Assembly (NCBI GenBank): GCA_963764665.1
Contig: CAVXTL010000022.1
Coordinates: 62,001 to 126,000, forward strand
DNA length: 64,000 bases
DNA from: JACVRW01 sp963764665
Lineage (GTDB): Bacteria; Actinomycetota; Thermoleophilia; Solirubrobacterales; Thermoleophilaceae
Reading direction: 5' to 3'
A program made the position numbers and the translations under genes. Under the pieces are notes generated by a model that was not told the DNA's origin, ran no database searches, and was given only the letters and a program-made list of their open reading frames with translations. Numbering within the stretch: position 1 is the first letter of the stretch; every line of letters begins with the position of its first letter. Positions 50,111-58,547 of the stretch are shown here, in pieces.

Positions 50111-50937
50111 TTCGGGTGCCCCTCGTCGCCGAGACCGAGCTCGCCGCGCAGGCGCACCGCGAACTCGGTGGTGGACTCGTCGGGCCGGTACAGGCCCGAC
50201 AGCTCGTCGCGGATGATGCGTCCCTCGCGCAGCTCCACCACGCGACGGCGCATCTTGTCCACCATCTGGCTGTCGTGCGTGGCGACCACGACGGTGGTGC
50301 CGGCCCGGTTGATCCGGTAGATCAGCTGCATGATCCCGATGGAGGTCTCAGGGTCGAGGTTGCCGGTGGGCTCGTCGGCGAGCAGCAGCGGCGGGTGGTT
50401 CACGAAGGCGCGCGCGATCGACACGCGCTGCTGCTCCCCGCCCGACAGCTCGTCGGGATAGTTGTGCAGCTTCGTGGAGAGGCCCACCAGCCGCAGGATG
50501 TCGGGCACCTTGCGCCGGATCTCCTGGCGCGTCTCGCCGATCACCTGCAGCGAGTACGCCACGTTGTCGTAGATCGTGCGGTTGGGGAGCAGCTTGTAGT
50601 CCTGGAACACCACGCCGATGTTGCGGCGCAGGTAGGGCACCCGCGCGCGCGGCATCCCCACGAGCTCGCGGCCCGCGATCAGGATCTCGCCCTTGCTCGG
50701 CTCGAGCTCCTTCATGAGCAGACGGATGCAGGTGGACTTGCCGCAGCCGGTGGGACCCACGAGGAAGACGAACTCGCCCCTGCCTATGCGCATCGAGGCT
50801 CCGTCGAGCCCGACGGAGCCACCGCCGTAGACCTTGCTCACGTCCCTGAACTCGACGACCGGGATGTTCGGGTCGGAGGGCCGCCGCGCCCGCGGGCGCG
50901 CGTGTTCGGTGCGGACCGAAGCCATGCGGACGTCCAT
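50107..50937 (-). CDS. ftsE: Cell division ATP-binding protein FtsE
   Basis: A 276-residue ABC ATPase. Walker A is 'GPTGCGKST', the signature 'LSGGEQQRVSIARAF' and Walker B 'LLLADEPTGNLDPETS', the last two characteristic of FtsE. It has an N-terminal extension of about 28 basic residues before the ATPase core and a C-terminal extension of about 25. ATG 50937 is used; an ATG four codons later is possible. A hairpin upstream (50967-50988) separates it from the preceding reductase gene, so ftsE probably heads its own operon with ftsX. Confidence 0.95.
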   Translation of the reverse strand: MDVRMASVRTEHARPRARRPSDPNIPVVEFRDVSKVYGGGSVGLDGASMRIGRGEFVFLVGPTGCGKSTCIRLLMKELEPSKGEILIAGRELVGMPRARVPYLRRNIGVVFQDYKLLPNRTIYDNVAYSLQVIGETRQEIRRKVPDILRLVGLSTKLHNYPDELSGGEQQRVSIARAFVNHPPLLLADEPTGNLDPETSIGIMQLIYRINRAGTTVVVATHDSQMVDKMRRRVVELREGRIIRDELSGLYRPDESTTEFAVRLRGELGLGDEGHPN

Positions 50938-50966
50938 TGATAGCGAAAAGCCCTGCTCAGAAGCGC

Positions 50967-50988
50967 AGGTGCACGCGTTTCTGCACCT
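50967..50988 (-). terminator. Hairpin after the RibD-like reductase gene
   Basis: AGGTGCA (50967-50973) and TGCACCT (50982-50988) form a 7-bp stem with an 8-base loop directly after the reductase stop on the minus strand. GCTTTTCGC follows about 20 bases later. A terminator ahead of ftsE is plausible. Confidence 0.45.
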
Positions 50989-50989
50989 C

Positions 50990-51724
50990 TCAGCGGGAAA
51001 TGCGCCAGCGCGAGTAGAGCTCGCCGCACCCCTCCGCGAGGGACACCAGCTCGAGCTCCGCGGGCTCCACGAGCTCCCGCCCCGCCACGATCGTGAGGGC
51101 CGCGGCGCCGCCCAGCAGCTTCGGATGCAGCGTCAGGAAGAGCTCGTCCACCAGGTCTGCTGCGAGCAGGAACGAGTTGAGCGTGGGACCGCCCTCGCAG
51201 AGCACGGACCTGATGCCGTACTCGGAGCGCAGGCGCGCCATCAGGAGCGGCAGGTCGTCGCCGACGCGCTCGTAGGTCACCTGGTCGCCGAGACCTGGCA
51301 GCGACTCCTCGGACGCGGTGGCGATGACCACCGGCTGATCGGGCTCGTTGAGCAGCGGCAGGTCGAGCGGGAGGTCGAGCCGGCCCGAGACCACCACGGC
51401 CAGCGGCACGGGCAGCACCCCCTCGGCCTCTCGCTTCTCGCGAAGCTCCGGTGTCTTGGTCATCACCCCGTAGCGCTCGGCGCGCACGGTGCCGGCCCCG
51501 ACCATCACGGCATCGGCCTGCGTCCTCAGGTGATGGAAGAGCTGACGGTCCAGCTCGGTGGAGATCCCGCGGGTACGCCAGTCCATCGCGGCCTTGCCAT
51601 CGAGCGTGGAGACCATGTTGAGCGCGAGGTGCGGACGCGCGTCCGGCGCGCGGTCCGCCATCCGCAGGCCCGAGGCATGCCGGTCGGGCGAGGTCTCCCG
51701 TAGCTCGGGCACGAGCAGCCGCAC
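50990..51724 (-). CDS. RibD C-terminal-domain reductase (DHFR-like fold)
   Basis: A 244-residue stand-alone reductase of the pyrimidine reductase (RibD C-terminal)/HTP reductase type. 'LALNMVSTLDGKAAMDWRTR' is the N-terminal signature. 'ADAVMVGAGTVRAERYG' and 'VLCEGGPTLNSFLLAADLVD' are the NADPH and substrate regions. Because no deaminase domain or other rib gene is nearby, riboflavin synthesis is possible but not certain; F420-type or unrelated reductases share the fold. Start is GTG 51724, lacking a clear ribosome site. A small zinc-ribbon gene ends 30 bases upstream. Confidence 0.88.
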   Translation of the reverse strand: MRLLVPELRETSPDRHASGLRMADRAPDARPHLALNMVSTLDGKAAMDWRTRGISTELDRQLFHHLRTQADAVMVGAGTVRAERYGVMTKTPELREKREAEGVLPVPLAVVVSGRLDLPLDLPLLNEPDQPVVIATASEESLPGLGDQVTYERVGDDLPLLMARLRSEYGIRSVLCEGGPTLNSFLLAADLVDELFLTLHPKLLGGAAALTIVAGRELVEPAELELVSLAEGCGELYSRWRISR

Positions 51725-51754
51725 GGCGGGCAGCCTAGAAGGTCGCGGGTGCCC

Positions 51755-51937
51755 CTAGTGGATCTCGAGCGTCTCGAGCCAGCTGTCCTCCTTCGACCAC
51801 ACGTGCGTCTTCCCGCAGCGCAGGCAGAGCATCCCGTAGTCCCGGAGGGTGGCGTCCTCGTACACCGCCACGTCCATCTGCAGGCCCGTGTAGACGGGCT
51901 CCCCGTCCGTAGGGCACTTGATCACCACGAAGCCCAT
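51755..51937 (-). CDS. Small zinc-ribbon-like protein, 60 aa
   Basis: A 60-residue protein with 'VIKCPTDGEPVYTGLQMD' at the start and 'MLCLRCGKTHVWSKEDSWLE' towards the end. The Cys residues (one in CPTDGE, two in CLRCGK) and a nearby His can bind zinc. Similar short proteins occur in many soil bacteria with no known role. A good ribosome site (GAGGGG) precedes the ATG. It lies between the secreted nad-operon protein and the reductase on the same strand. Confidence 0.75.
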   Translation of the reverse strand: MGFVVIKCPTDGEPVYTGLQMDVAVYEDATLRDYGMLCLRCGKTHVWSKEDSWLETLEIH

Positions 51938-51988
51938 GGGATCCCCTCGCTCATGCTCAGGGAGTTTCGATCAAACGCGACCGGATGT

Positions 51989-53017
51989 CTAGTTCGCGCG
52001 GATCAGGCAGTAGCCCGGGAACTCGAAGTTCGCCGAGTTCAGTCCGCGGCCGGCGCGGTAGATGCCGCCGTCCGAGGGGCGCTCCATCACGAAGGCGTTC
52101 TCCACGCCGCAGCACTCGGCGCGCTGGCTCACGCCGGCCCGGCGCGCCACCACCTGGAGCAGCCCCTCGGACGCCCGGCGCCCACGCGCGTCGGTGCGGA
52201 ATCGCGACCGGCCCGGGTTGCTCACCACCCAGCGCGGGCGAAGCACCGTCCGCTTGTCGCCCTTGCAGTAGGAGTCCCAGCCGGCCGGGTCCATCGGCCC
52301 GCACGCGAACGGCTTGTTGAACACGACCCGTTCGGGATCGTCGGGGTCGAACTGCGTGATCGCGTTGTCGATCGCGAACGCGGGCCGGGCGCGGAAGGCA
52401 CCGCCCACGTCCACGGCGGTGGCCCACTCCTCGTACACGGACTTGCAGCCCGGATCGGGCAGCAGCCGCATGCGGGACCGCAGCCGCACGCCGGGGCAGT
52501 TGGAGACCGGCGCGCCGAAGTCCGCCATCACACGCGTGTGCGCGAGCAGCCGGCTGCGCCGGAAGAGCCAGGTCTCGAGGGAGTGGAAGCGCACGGTCCC
52601 GCGCCGCGGAGAGCCGGAGCCCTGATGCAGGACCACCATCCACGAGAGGCCCCTGCGGTCGTCGTTGACCACGAAGACCTTGAACCCGGCATGCGGCTCG
52701 TCGCTGCCCGCGAACGTCCCGATGGGCCCGAAGGCGGGCAGGCCCGTGCGCCTGAACATCCGGAACGCATGCGGATTCGAGCCGTGCTCGTGGCCGAACG
52801 CGCAGTGGTGGCGAGGGTCGATCGGCGGGTGCCAGGTGGCCCAGCTGCGACCGCCGCGACGCACCGCGTAGCGGTCGTGCACCCAGGCCGCGCAGATCGG
52901 AGTGCCGTCCGGGGCGCTCGCCCTGGTGTGGTCCACCGGGTCGCGGCCGGAGCCGCCGGCGAGGGCCGTGCCCGGCAGGCACGCCAGGGCAAGGGTGAGC
53001 GCGAGGACCCGTCGCAC
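51989..53017 (-). CDS. Secreted protein of unknown function, nad-linked
   Basis: A 342-residue protein with a signal peptide (Arg-Arg, hydrophobic core, cleavage after 'GTALA'). It has eight or more Cys residues in the mature part ('NCPGVRLRSRMRL', 'DPGCKSVYEEW', 'FACGPMDPAG', 'RAECCGVENAF'), which suggests disulfides. His-rich 'PPIDPRHHCAFGHEHGSNPH' could bind metal. I recognise no family with known activity. Start is GTG 53017, sharing one base with the nadA stop, so it is read with nadA. Confidence 0.75.
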   Translation of the reverse strand: MRRVLALTLALACLPGTALAGGSGRDPVDHTRASAPDGTPICAAWVHDRYAVRRGGRSWATWHPPIDPRHHCAFGHEHGSNPHAFRMFRRTGLPAFGPIGTFAGSDEPHAGFKVFVVNDDRRGLSWMVVLHQGSGSPRRGTVRFHSLETWLFRRSRLLAHTRVMADFGAPVSNCPGVRLRSRMRLLPDPGCKSVYEEWATAVDVGGAFRARPAFAIDNAITQFDPDDPERVVFNKPFACGPMDPAGWDSYCKGDKRTVLRPRWVVSNPGRSRFRTDARGRRASEGLLQVVARRAGVSQRAECCGVENAFVMERPSDGGIYRAGRGLNSANFEFPGYCLIRAN

Positions 53018-54021
53018 TACGGGGAAATCGCGACCATGCGCTCGATCGGGATGCGCGCGCGCTCGGCGATCGCCGGGTCCACGCTCACCTCCGGGCGCCC
53101 GTCGCGCAGCGCGTCACGCAGCTTCGGCAGCGTGATCATCTTCATGTAGCGGCAGACCGCGGCTCGGTTGGCAGCGATGAAGGTCTTGCCGGGGTTCTCC
53201 TTCTCGAGCGGGTGGAGCATCCCGGTCTCGGTGGCCACGATGAACTCGTCCGCGGGCGAGTTGCGCGCGAAGTCGAGCATGCCCCCGGTGGAGAGCATGT
53301 GCGTGCGATCGGAGTCCACGTCGCCCGCCGCCACGTACTCCATGACCTGGGTGGTGCAGCCGCACTCGGGGTGGATGAGGAACTCCGCGCCGGGGTGCTC
53401 CGCCCTCACGTCCGAGATGTCCGCCGGCCTGATTCCGGCGTGCACGTGGCACTCGCCGTCCCACACCTGGATCCGGCGGCCGGTCACGCGCTCCACGTAC
53501 GCGCCGAGCCACATGTCGGGTCCGAACAGGATCTCGGTGTCCTCGCCGTGCTCGCGCCAGATGTGCTCCACCACCTGCACCGCGTTCGACGACGTGCAGC
53601 AGTAGTCGGTCTCGGCCTTGACCTCGGCCGTCGTGTTCACGTACATCACGACCAGGGCGCCCGGGTGCTCGGCCTTCCAGGCGCGCAGCTGGTCGGCGGT
53701 GATCGAGTCGGCGAGCGAGCAGCCCGCGTCGAGGTCGGGCAGCAGCACCGTCTTGTCCGGCGAGAGGATCGAGGCGGTCTCCGCCATGAAGTGGACGCCG
53801 CAGAAGGCGATCACGTCGGCCTCCGTGTCGGCCGCCTTGCGCGAGAGGCCCAGCGAGTCGCCCACGAAGTGCGCCACGTCCTGCACCTCGGGCACCTGGT
53901 AGTTGTGCGCCAGGATCACGGCGTTCCGCTGCTCCGCAAGCGCCCTGACCTCGTTCTTCAGCGCCGGGATGTTCTCGAGCGTCAGCGGTGTTCCCGAAGC
54001 GGGGAGCGTCTGGGACGGCAT
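53017..54021 (-). CDS. nadA: Quinolinate synthase NadA
   Basis: A 334-residue iron-sulfur enzyme that condenses iminoaspartate with dihydroxyacetone phosphate to quinolinate for NAD synthesis. The three cluster cysteines lie in 'VIAFCGVHFMAETASIL', 'IHPECGCTTQV' and towards the end 'AANRAAVCRYMKMITL'. 'AVILAHNYQVPEVQD' is the substrate region. nadC lies 66 bases upstream on the same strand; nadB is not in the window, so iminoaspartate comes from an enzyme encoded elsewhere. A Shine-Dalgarno-like GAGAGG precedes the ATG. Confidence 0.96.
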   Translation of the reverse strand: MPSQTLPASGTPLTLENIPALKNEVRALAEQRNAVILAHNYQVPEVQDVAHFVGDSLGLSRKAADTEADVIAFCGVHFMAETASILSPDKTVLLPDLDAGCSLADSITADQLRAWKAEHPGALVVMYVNTTAEVKAETDYCCTSSNAVQVVEHIWREHGEDTEILFGPDMWLGAYVERVTGRRIQVWDGECHVHAGIRPADISDVRAEHPGAEFLIHPECGCTTQVMEYVAAGDVDSDRTHMLSTGGMLDFARNSPADEFIVATETGMLHPLEKENPGKTFIAANRAAVCRYMKMITLPKLRDALRDGRPEVSVDPAIAERARIPIERMVAISP

Positions 54022-54087
54022 GTTTCGAACCTCTCTCGGTGTCGAAATGAAGCCTCGCCCTGAACCGGGCGGGACTGTCCCCAGAGT

Positions 54088-54906
54088 TTAGAGCCCGCGC
54101 AACATCAGGCTCACGTCGAGCGCGGGCGCCGAGTGCGTCAGCGCTCCGACGCTGATCCAGCCGACGCCGGACTCGGCCACCGCCCGCACGTTCTCGAGCG
54201 TCACTCCGCCCGATGCCTCGAGCTCGGCTCGGCCCCCCACGACCTCGACGGCGCGGCGCAGCTCGGCGGGGTCCATGTTGTCGAGCAGGATGCGCCCGGC
54301 GCCGGCGGCCAGCGCCTCGTCCACCTCGTCGAGGCTCGCGCACTCGACCTCCACGGTCACGCCGGCGGGAGCTCCGGCAAGCGCGCGGCGAGTGGCCTCC
54401 CCCACCCCGCCGGCAAGCGCCGAGTGGTTCTCCTTCACCAGCACCGCGTCGTAGAGGCCGCCGCGATGGTTGGTGCCGCCTCCGGCCCGCACGGCCTCCT
54501 TCTCGAGCTCGCGCAGCCCCGGTGTGGTCTTGCGCGTGTCGAGGATGCGCGCGCCCGTGCCCTCGACCGCCTGGACGAACCTGGCGGTGAGCGTGGCCAC
54601 GCCCGACAGCCGGCCGACGAAGTTGAGCGCCACGCGCTCGCCGGTGAGGATCCCGGCGGCCGGGCCGGCCAGCTCGGCCAGCGGCCCGGGCTCGCGCCAC
54701 GTCCCGTCGGCCGCCATGGCGGTGAAGGAGATCGAGGGGTCGAGCCGCGCGAACACCGCCTCGGCCACGCCCAGTCCCGCCGGTACGCCGGCGGCGCGCT
54801 GCTCGATGGTCGCCCGCGCCGTGGCACCGGCCGGGACGACGGCGGCGGTGGTCAGATCCCCCGTTCCCAGGTCCTCCTCGAGGGCGATGGCGATGAGGTC
54901 CGACAC
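54088..54906 (-). CDS. nadC: Nicotinate-nucleotide pyrophosphorylase NadC
   Basis: A 272-residue quinolinate phosphoribosyltransferase. Landmarks are 'ALEEDLGTGDLTTAAVVPAG', 'LNFVGRLSGVATLTARFVQA', 'ILDTRKTTPGLRELEKEAVR', 'GGTNHRGGLYDAVLVKENH' and 'ILLDNMDPAELRRAVEVV'. It converts quinolinate and PRPP to nicotinate mononucleotide. The first usable start in the conserved region is GTG 54906, giving near-standard length; the longer frame to 55047 overlaps the divergent cyclase gene. It heads the nadC-nadA-secreted protein operon. Confidence 0.94.
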   Translation of the reverse strand: MSDLIAIALEEDLGTGDLTTAAVVPAGATARATIEQRAAGVPAGLGVAEAVFARLDPSISFTAMAADGTWREPGPLAELAGPAAGILTGERVALNFVGRLSGVATLTARFVQAVEGTGARILDTRKTTPGLRELEKEAVRAGGGTNHRGGLYDAVLVKENHSALAGGVGEATRRALAGAPAGVTVEVECASLDEVDEALAAGAGRILLDNMDPAELRRAVEVVGGRAELEASGGVTLENVRAVAESGVGWISVGALTHSAPALDVSLMLRGL

Positions 54907-54953
54907 GCGTGCGGAGGCTATGGGAACGGGCGCGGAATGCCGATGGAGACTCA

Positions 54954-56009
54954 ATGGAAGAGGAGAGCCGAACCGCTTACGGCTTCCTGAAACAGATGTT
55001 CGCCCGGCAGCCCGACCCCTACGCGGGCGCCGACCTCCCGCCGGCACGCAACGCGCTGCACGGGCTCCTCGCTCTCAGCGCCCTCCTCTGCCTCGCGTTC
55101 CTTCCGCTCGAGCCCGTGGGCGGCCGGCTCGGCGACACGGGCTGGGCCGTGGCCGGCCTGGTGCTCGCCACCTGGACCCTGGGCATCGTGGTGATCGCCC
55201 AGCGCAAGGTCGGCTGGGGCTTCCTGCTCGCGGTTTGCTACGGCGCCGTGGGCGGCCTGGCGGTGCTCAACCTCCTGTCCGAGGCGCACATAAGCGCGTA
55301 CAGCCAGCTTTTCGTGATCTGGGCCGGCGCGTCGGCGGTGCATCCGCCACGCCGCAGCCTCCCGGTGGTGCTCGCCGCGGCCCTGGCCCTCTGGATCCCC
55401 TACCTCGTTGACGGCGGCGGCGCCGAGCTCGCCGGCCGTCTGGCCGCCCAGTCGGTGCTCGTGGTGGTGGTCGGGTTCGTGCTCGGGGCGATCCTGTTCG
55501 ACGTGCGGAGCCAGCGCCTGAACGCCGAGAAGACGGGGAGGCTGGCCCGGATGGACTCGCTCACCGGCCTCGGCAACCGGCTTTCGTTCGACGAGACACT
55601 CGGCGTGGAGATCGCCCGCGCCCGCCGCGAGGGGTCGGACCTCAGCATCGGCATCGCCGACCTCGACGACCTGAAGGGCATCAACGACCGCTACGGCCAC
55701 CTCGAGGGCGACCGCTGCATCAGGGAGGCGGCGCGCGCGATCGAGCTGTCCGTGCGCATGACCGACCGCTGCTTCCGCTGGGGCGGCGACGAGTTCGTGA
55801 TCGTCCTCCCCGCCACGGACCGCGTGGTGGCCGAGGAGGTGCTCGGCCGGATGGCCAAGGCCGTGGCGGCCGTGTGCCAGACCCAGGACCACAGGCCCGT
55901 GACGCTCACCTACGGCAGCGCCGAGTTCGACGATGGCATGACCATCGACGACGTGATGGCGCTCGCCGACCTCTCACTGCTCGGCAACAAGCCCGCCAAG
56001 CACGACTAG
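54954..56009 (+). CDS. Membrane diguanylate cyclase (GGDEF)
   Basis: A 351-residue protein with about six membrane segments (residues 35-190) and a C-terminal GGDEF domain. The active site is an intact GGDEF in 'CFRWGGDEFVIVLP', and the GTP/metal region 'GIADLDDLKGINDRYGHLEG' is complete. An RxxD product-inhibition site (RMTD) lies exactly five residues before GGDEF, so feedback by c-di-GMP is likely. No EAL domain. The membrane part is not a known sensor domain. ATG 54954 is preferred; an earlier frame start at 54909 overlaps the nadC start region. The stop shares CTAG with ftsH. Confidence 0.93.
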   Translation: MEEESRTAYGFLKQMFARQPDPYAGADLPPARNALHGLLALSALLCLAFLPLEPVGGRLGDTGWAVAGLVLATWTLGIVVIAQRKVGWGFLLAVCYGAVGGLAVLNLLSEAHISAYSQLFVIWAGASAVHPPRRSLPVVLAAALALWIPYLVDGGGAELAGRLAAQSVLVVVVGFVLGAILFDVRSQRLNAEKTGRLARMDSLTGLGNRLSFDETLGVEIARARREGSDLSIGIADLDDLKGINDRYGHLEGDRCIREAARAIELSVRMTDRCFRWGGDEFVIVLPATDRVVAEEVLGRMAKAVAAVCQTQDHRPVTLTYGSAEFDDGMTIDDVMALADLSLLGNKPAKHD

Positions 56010-57979
56010 GTGCGGGCGAGCACGCGGCCGCGCTCGATTCCGGCGGCCTCGTAGGCCTCGTGCTCGTCGAGCGTCTCGCGATCGAGCAGCGCCTGCGCCA
56101 GTGAGTCGAGCTTCTCGCGGTTGGCGCTCAGCAGCGTGCGGGTGGCCTCGAACTCCTCGTCCACGATCCGCCTGACCTCCGCGTCCACCAGCTCCTGCGT
56201 GGCCTCGGATACCGGGTCGGATCCGGGGAGCAGCTGGTTCATGCCCTCGCTCGGGGCCACCACGAGGAAGCCCACCCGCTCGCTCATCCCCCAGCGCTCG
56301 ACCATCGCGCGGGCGAGCCGGGTGACCTGCTGGATGTCCGACTCGGCGCCGGTGGTGGCCTCGTTGAACTCGAGCTCCTCGGCGGCCCGCCCGCCGATCG
56401 ACACGCGGATCTTGGCGCGCAGCTCGTCCTCCGAGTAGTTGAAGCGGTCGTCCTCCGGCGTCGAGAGGGTCACGCCGAGCGCCATCCCGCGCGGGATGAT
56501 CGACACCTTGCGCACCGGATCGGCGCCGGGGGTGAGCATCCCCACGATGGCGTGGCCCGACTCGTGGTAGGCGATGCGGCGCCGGTCGGCCTCGCTGAGC
56601 ACCAGCTTGCGGGCCGTGCCGAGCTGGATCTTCTCGAGCGCGTCCGTGAAGTCCGAGCGCTGCACCTGCCGGTGTCCGCGCCGGGCCGCCAGCAGCGCCG
56701 CCTCGTTCACGAGGTTGGCCAGATCCGCGCCCACCATTCCCGGCGTGGACTGCGCCAGCCGCTCGAGGTCCACGTCGTCGGCCAGCGGCACCGAGCGCGT
56801 GTGCACGCGCAGGATCAGCTCCCTGCCCTTGCCGTCGGGCGGCGACACCACCACGCGCCGGTCGAAGCGGCCGGGACGCAGAAGCGCCGCATCCAGCACG
56901 TCGGGCCGGTTGGTGGCCGCCAGCACGATCACACCGACGTTGGGATCGAAGCCGTCCATCTCGGTGAGGATCTGGTTGAGCGTCTGCTCGCGCTCGTCAT
57001 GGCCCCCGAGGCCCCCGCCGCGGCCGCGCGCGCCGCCGATGGCGTCGAGCTCGTCGATGAACACGATCGCGGGCGCCGCCTCCTCGGCCTGCTTGAAGAG
57101 GTCGCGCACGCGCGAGGCGCCGATGCCCACGATCGCCTCGATGAACTCGGCTGCCGAGGCGGAGAAGAACGGCACGCCGGCCTCGCCGGCCACGGCCCGC
57201 GCCAGCAGCGTCTTGCCGGTGCCCGGCGGTCCCGAGAGCAGCACGCCGCGCGGGATCCGCGCACCGAGCTTCTGGTACTTCTCGGGCTCCTTCAGGAAGT
57301 CCACGACCTCCTCCAGCTCGGCCTTGGCATCGTCGATGCCGGCCACGTCGGCGAAGGTCACGGTCTGCTCCGAGCTCTCGACCCGCTTCGCGCGCGAGCG
57401 CCCGAACTGGGAGAGCATGCCGCCGCCCCCCGCCGCGCCCGCCGCGCGCCGGGCGAACCAGACGAACAGAGCCACCAGCAGGATGGTGGGGCCGAAGCTG
57501 AACAGGATCGTCTCGAACAGCGAGCGCTCCCCGGGCGGCTCCGCGTTCACCGTCACCTTGTTCTCTTCGAGCAGCGCCGACAGCGCGTTGTCGTTGGCGA
57601 AGGACGGGATCTCGGTCTTGAAGTCCTTCGCCTTGTCGCCCTTGTAGGTGACCTCCTTCTTGAACTCGCCCTGCACCGTGTCGCCCTCGGCGGCGATCTC
57701 CTTGACGTTCCCGTCCTTGACCTGGGCGATGAAGGTCGGGGTGTAGGGCACCCGGATCACTTCCTTGCCCGGCGCGAGGACCTGCACGAGCAGCCAGTTC
57801 ACGAGGAACAGCACCGCCAGGATCGTCACGAAGCGCCGCACGCTGAACGGCAGCATCGGCGGGCGCTGCGCCGGCGCCCCGCGCCCGTCGGGCGCCGGGG
57901 TCACGCGCCAGGGACGCTTCTCCGTACCGGCGGGCGGCGGCGCGGTGCGCGGGTCCGGCGCACGGGACGAGTCGGCCAT
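56006..57979 (-). CDS. ftsH: ATP-dependent zinc metalloprotease FtsH
   Basis: A 657-residue membrane AAA protease. A Pro/Arg-rich cytoplasmic N-terminus of about 45 residues precedes TM1, an extracellular domain (about 70-165) and TM2. The AAA domain has Walker A 'GPPGTGKT', Walker B 'IVFIDELDAIGG' and the arginine-finger region 'NRPDVLDAALLRPGRFDRR'. The zinc site is HESGH in 'RIAYHESGHAIVGML'. It degrades misfolded membrane and regulatory proteins. It is divergent from an ECF sigma gene 64 bases away. Confidence 0.96.
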   Translation of the reverse strand: MADSSRAPDPRTAPPPAGTEKRPWRVTPAPDGRGAPAQRPPMLPFSVRRFVTILAVLFLVNWLLVQVLAPGKEVIRVPYTPTFIAQVKDGNVKEIAAEGDTVQGEFKKEVTYKGDKAKDFKTEIPSFANDNALSALLEENKVTVNAEPPGERSLFETILFSFGPTILLVALFVWFARRAAGAAGGGGMLSQFGRSRAKRVESSEQTVTFADVAGIDDAKAELEEVVDFLKEPEKYQKLGARIPRGVLLSGPPGTGKTLLARAVAGEAGVPFFSASAAEFIEAIVGIGASRVRDLFKQAEEAAPAIVFIDELDAIGGARGRGGGLGGHDEREQTLNQILTEMDGFDPNVGVIVLAATNRPDVLDAALLRPGRFDRRVVVSPPDGKGRELILRVHTRSVPLADDVDLERLAQSTPGMVGADLANLVNEAALLAARRGHRQVQRSDFTDALEKIQLGTARKLVLSEADRRRIAYHESGHAIVGMLTPGADPVRKVSIIPRGMALGVTLSTPEDDRFNYSEDELRAKIRVSIGGRAAEELEFNEATTGAESDIQQVTRLARAMVERWGMSERVGFLVVAPSEGMNQLLPGSDPVSEATQELVDAEVRRIVDEEFEATRTLLSANREKLDSLAQALLDRETLDEHEAYEAAGIERGRVLART

Positions 57980-58043
57980 CTGCAGGATGGTAGGCAGCGG
58001 AGCCCGCTAAAGAATTCAACGACGGTGGGCGTCGTATAGACAA

Positions 58044-58547
58044 GTGGCACCACGGCTGCAGCCAGACGGTGCGAGCCTCGACGCGATCGAGCGGATCTAC
58101 CGTGCTCGGCTGCCCGAGCTCCGCCGTGTGGCGGCGGCGATCTGCGGGGACCGCGAGCTGGCCCGCGACGCCGTGCAGGATGCGTTCGCCCTGGCCGTGC
58201 GCAAGCGCGCGAGCTTCAGCGGACAGGGCCCGCTGGAGGCCTGGCTGTGGCGGATCGTGGTCAATGCGAGCCGCGACCAGCGCCGCCGGGTGAGGCCCAC
58301 CGAGGAGCTCGCCGCCGACACGCATCCGCGGAGCAATGGGCACGACGAAGCGACGTCCGACCGGGTGCGCGCCGCGCTCATGCTGGTGTCCGAGCGCCAG
58401 CGACTGATCCTGTTCCTTCACTACTACGCCGATCTCGACTACGCCACGATCGCCGCGGTGCTCGAGATCAGCCCCGGAACGGTGGGAGCCGCGCTCCACT
58501 CGGCGCGCGCGACCCTCCGGCGACTCCTGGAGGAGGCTGTTCTATGA
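58044..58547 (+). CDS. ECF-type RNA polymerase sigma factor
   Basis: A 167-residue sigma factor with only regions 2 and 4. Region 2: 'ELARDAVQDAFALAVRKRAS' and 'PLEAWLWRIVVNASRDQRRR'. Region 4: 'SERQRLILFLHYYADLDYAT' followed by 'IAAVLEISPGTVGAALHSAR'. The start is GTG 58044 without a ribosome site. A TATAGA (58035-58040) lies directly before it, so the transcript may be nearly leaderless or use a later start. The stop overlaps the next gene (ATGA), the usual place for an anti-sigma factor. Confidence 0.9.
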   Translation: MAPRLQPDGASLDAIERIYRARLPELRRVAAAICGDRELARDAVQDAFALAVRKRASFSGQGPLEAWLWRIVVNASRDQRRRVRPTEELAADTHPRSNGHDEATSDRVRAALMLVSERQRLILFLHYYADLDYATIAAVLEISPGTVGAALHSARATLRRLLEEAVL

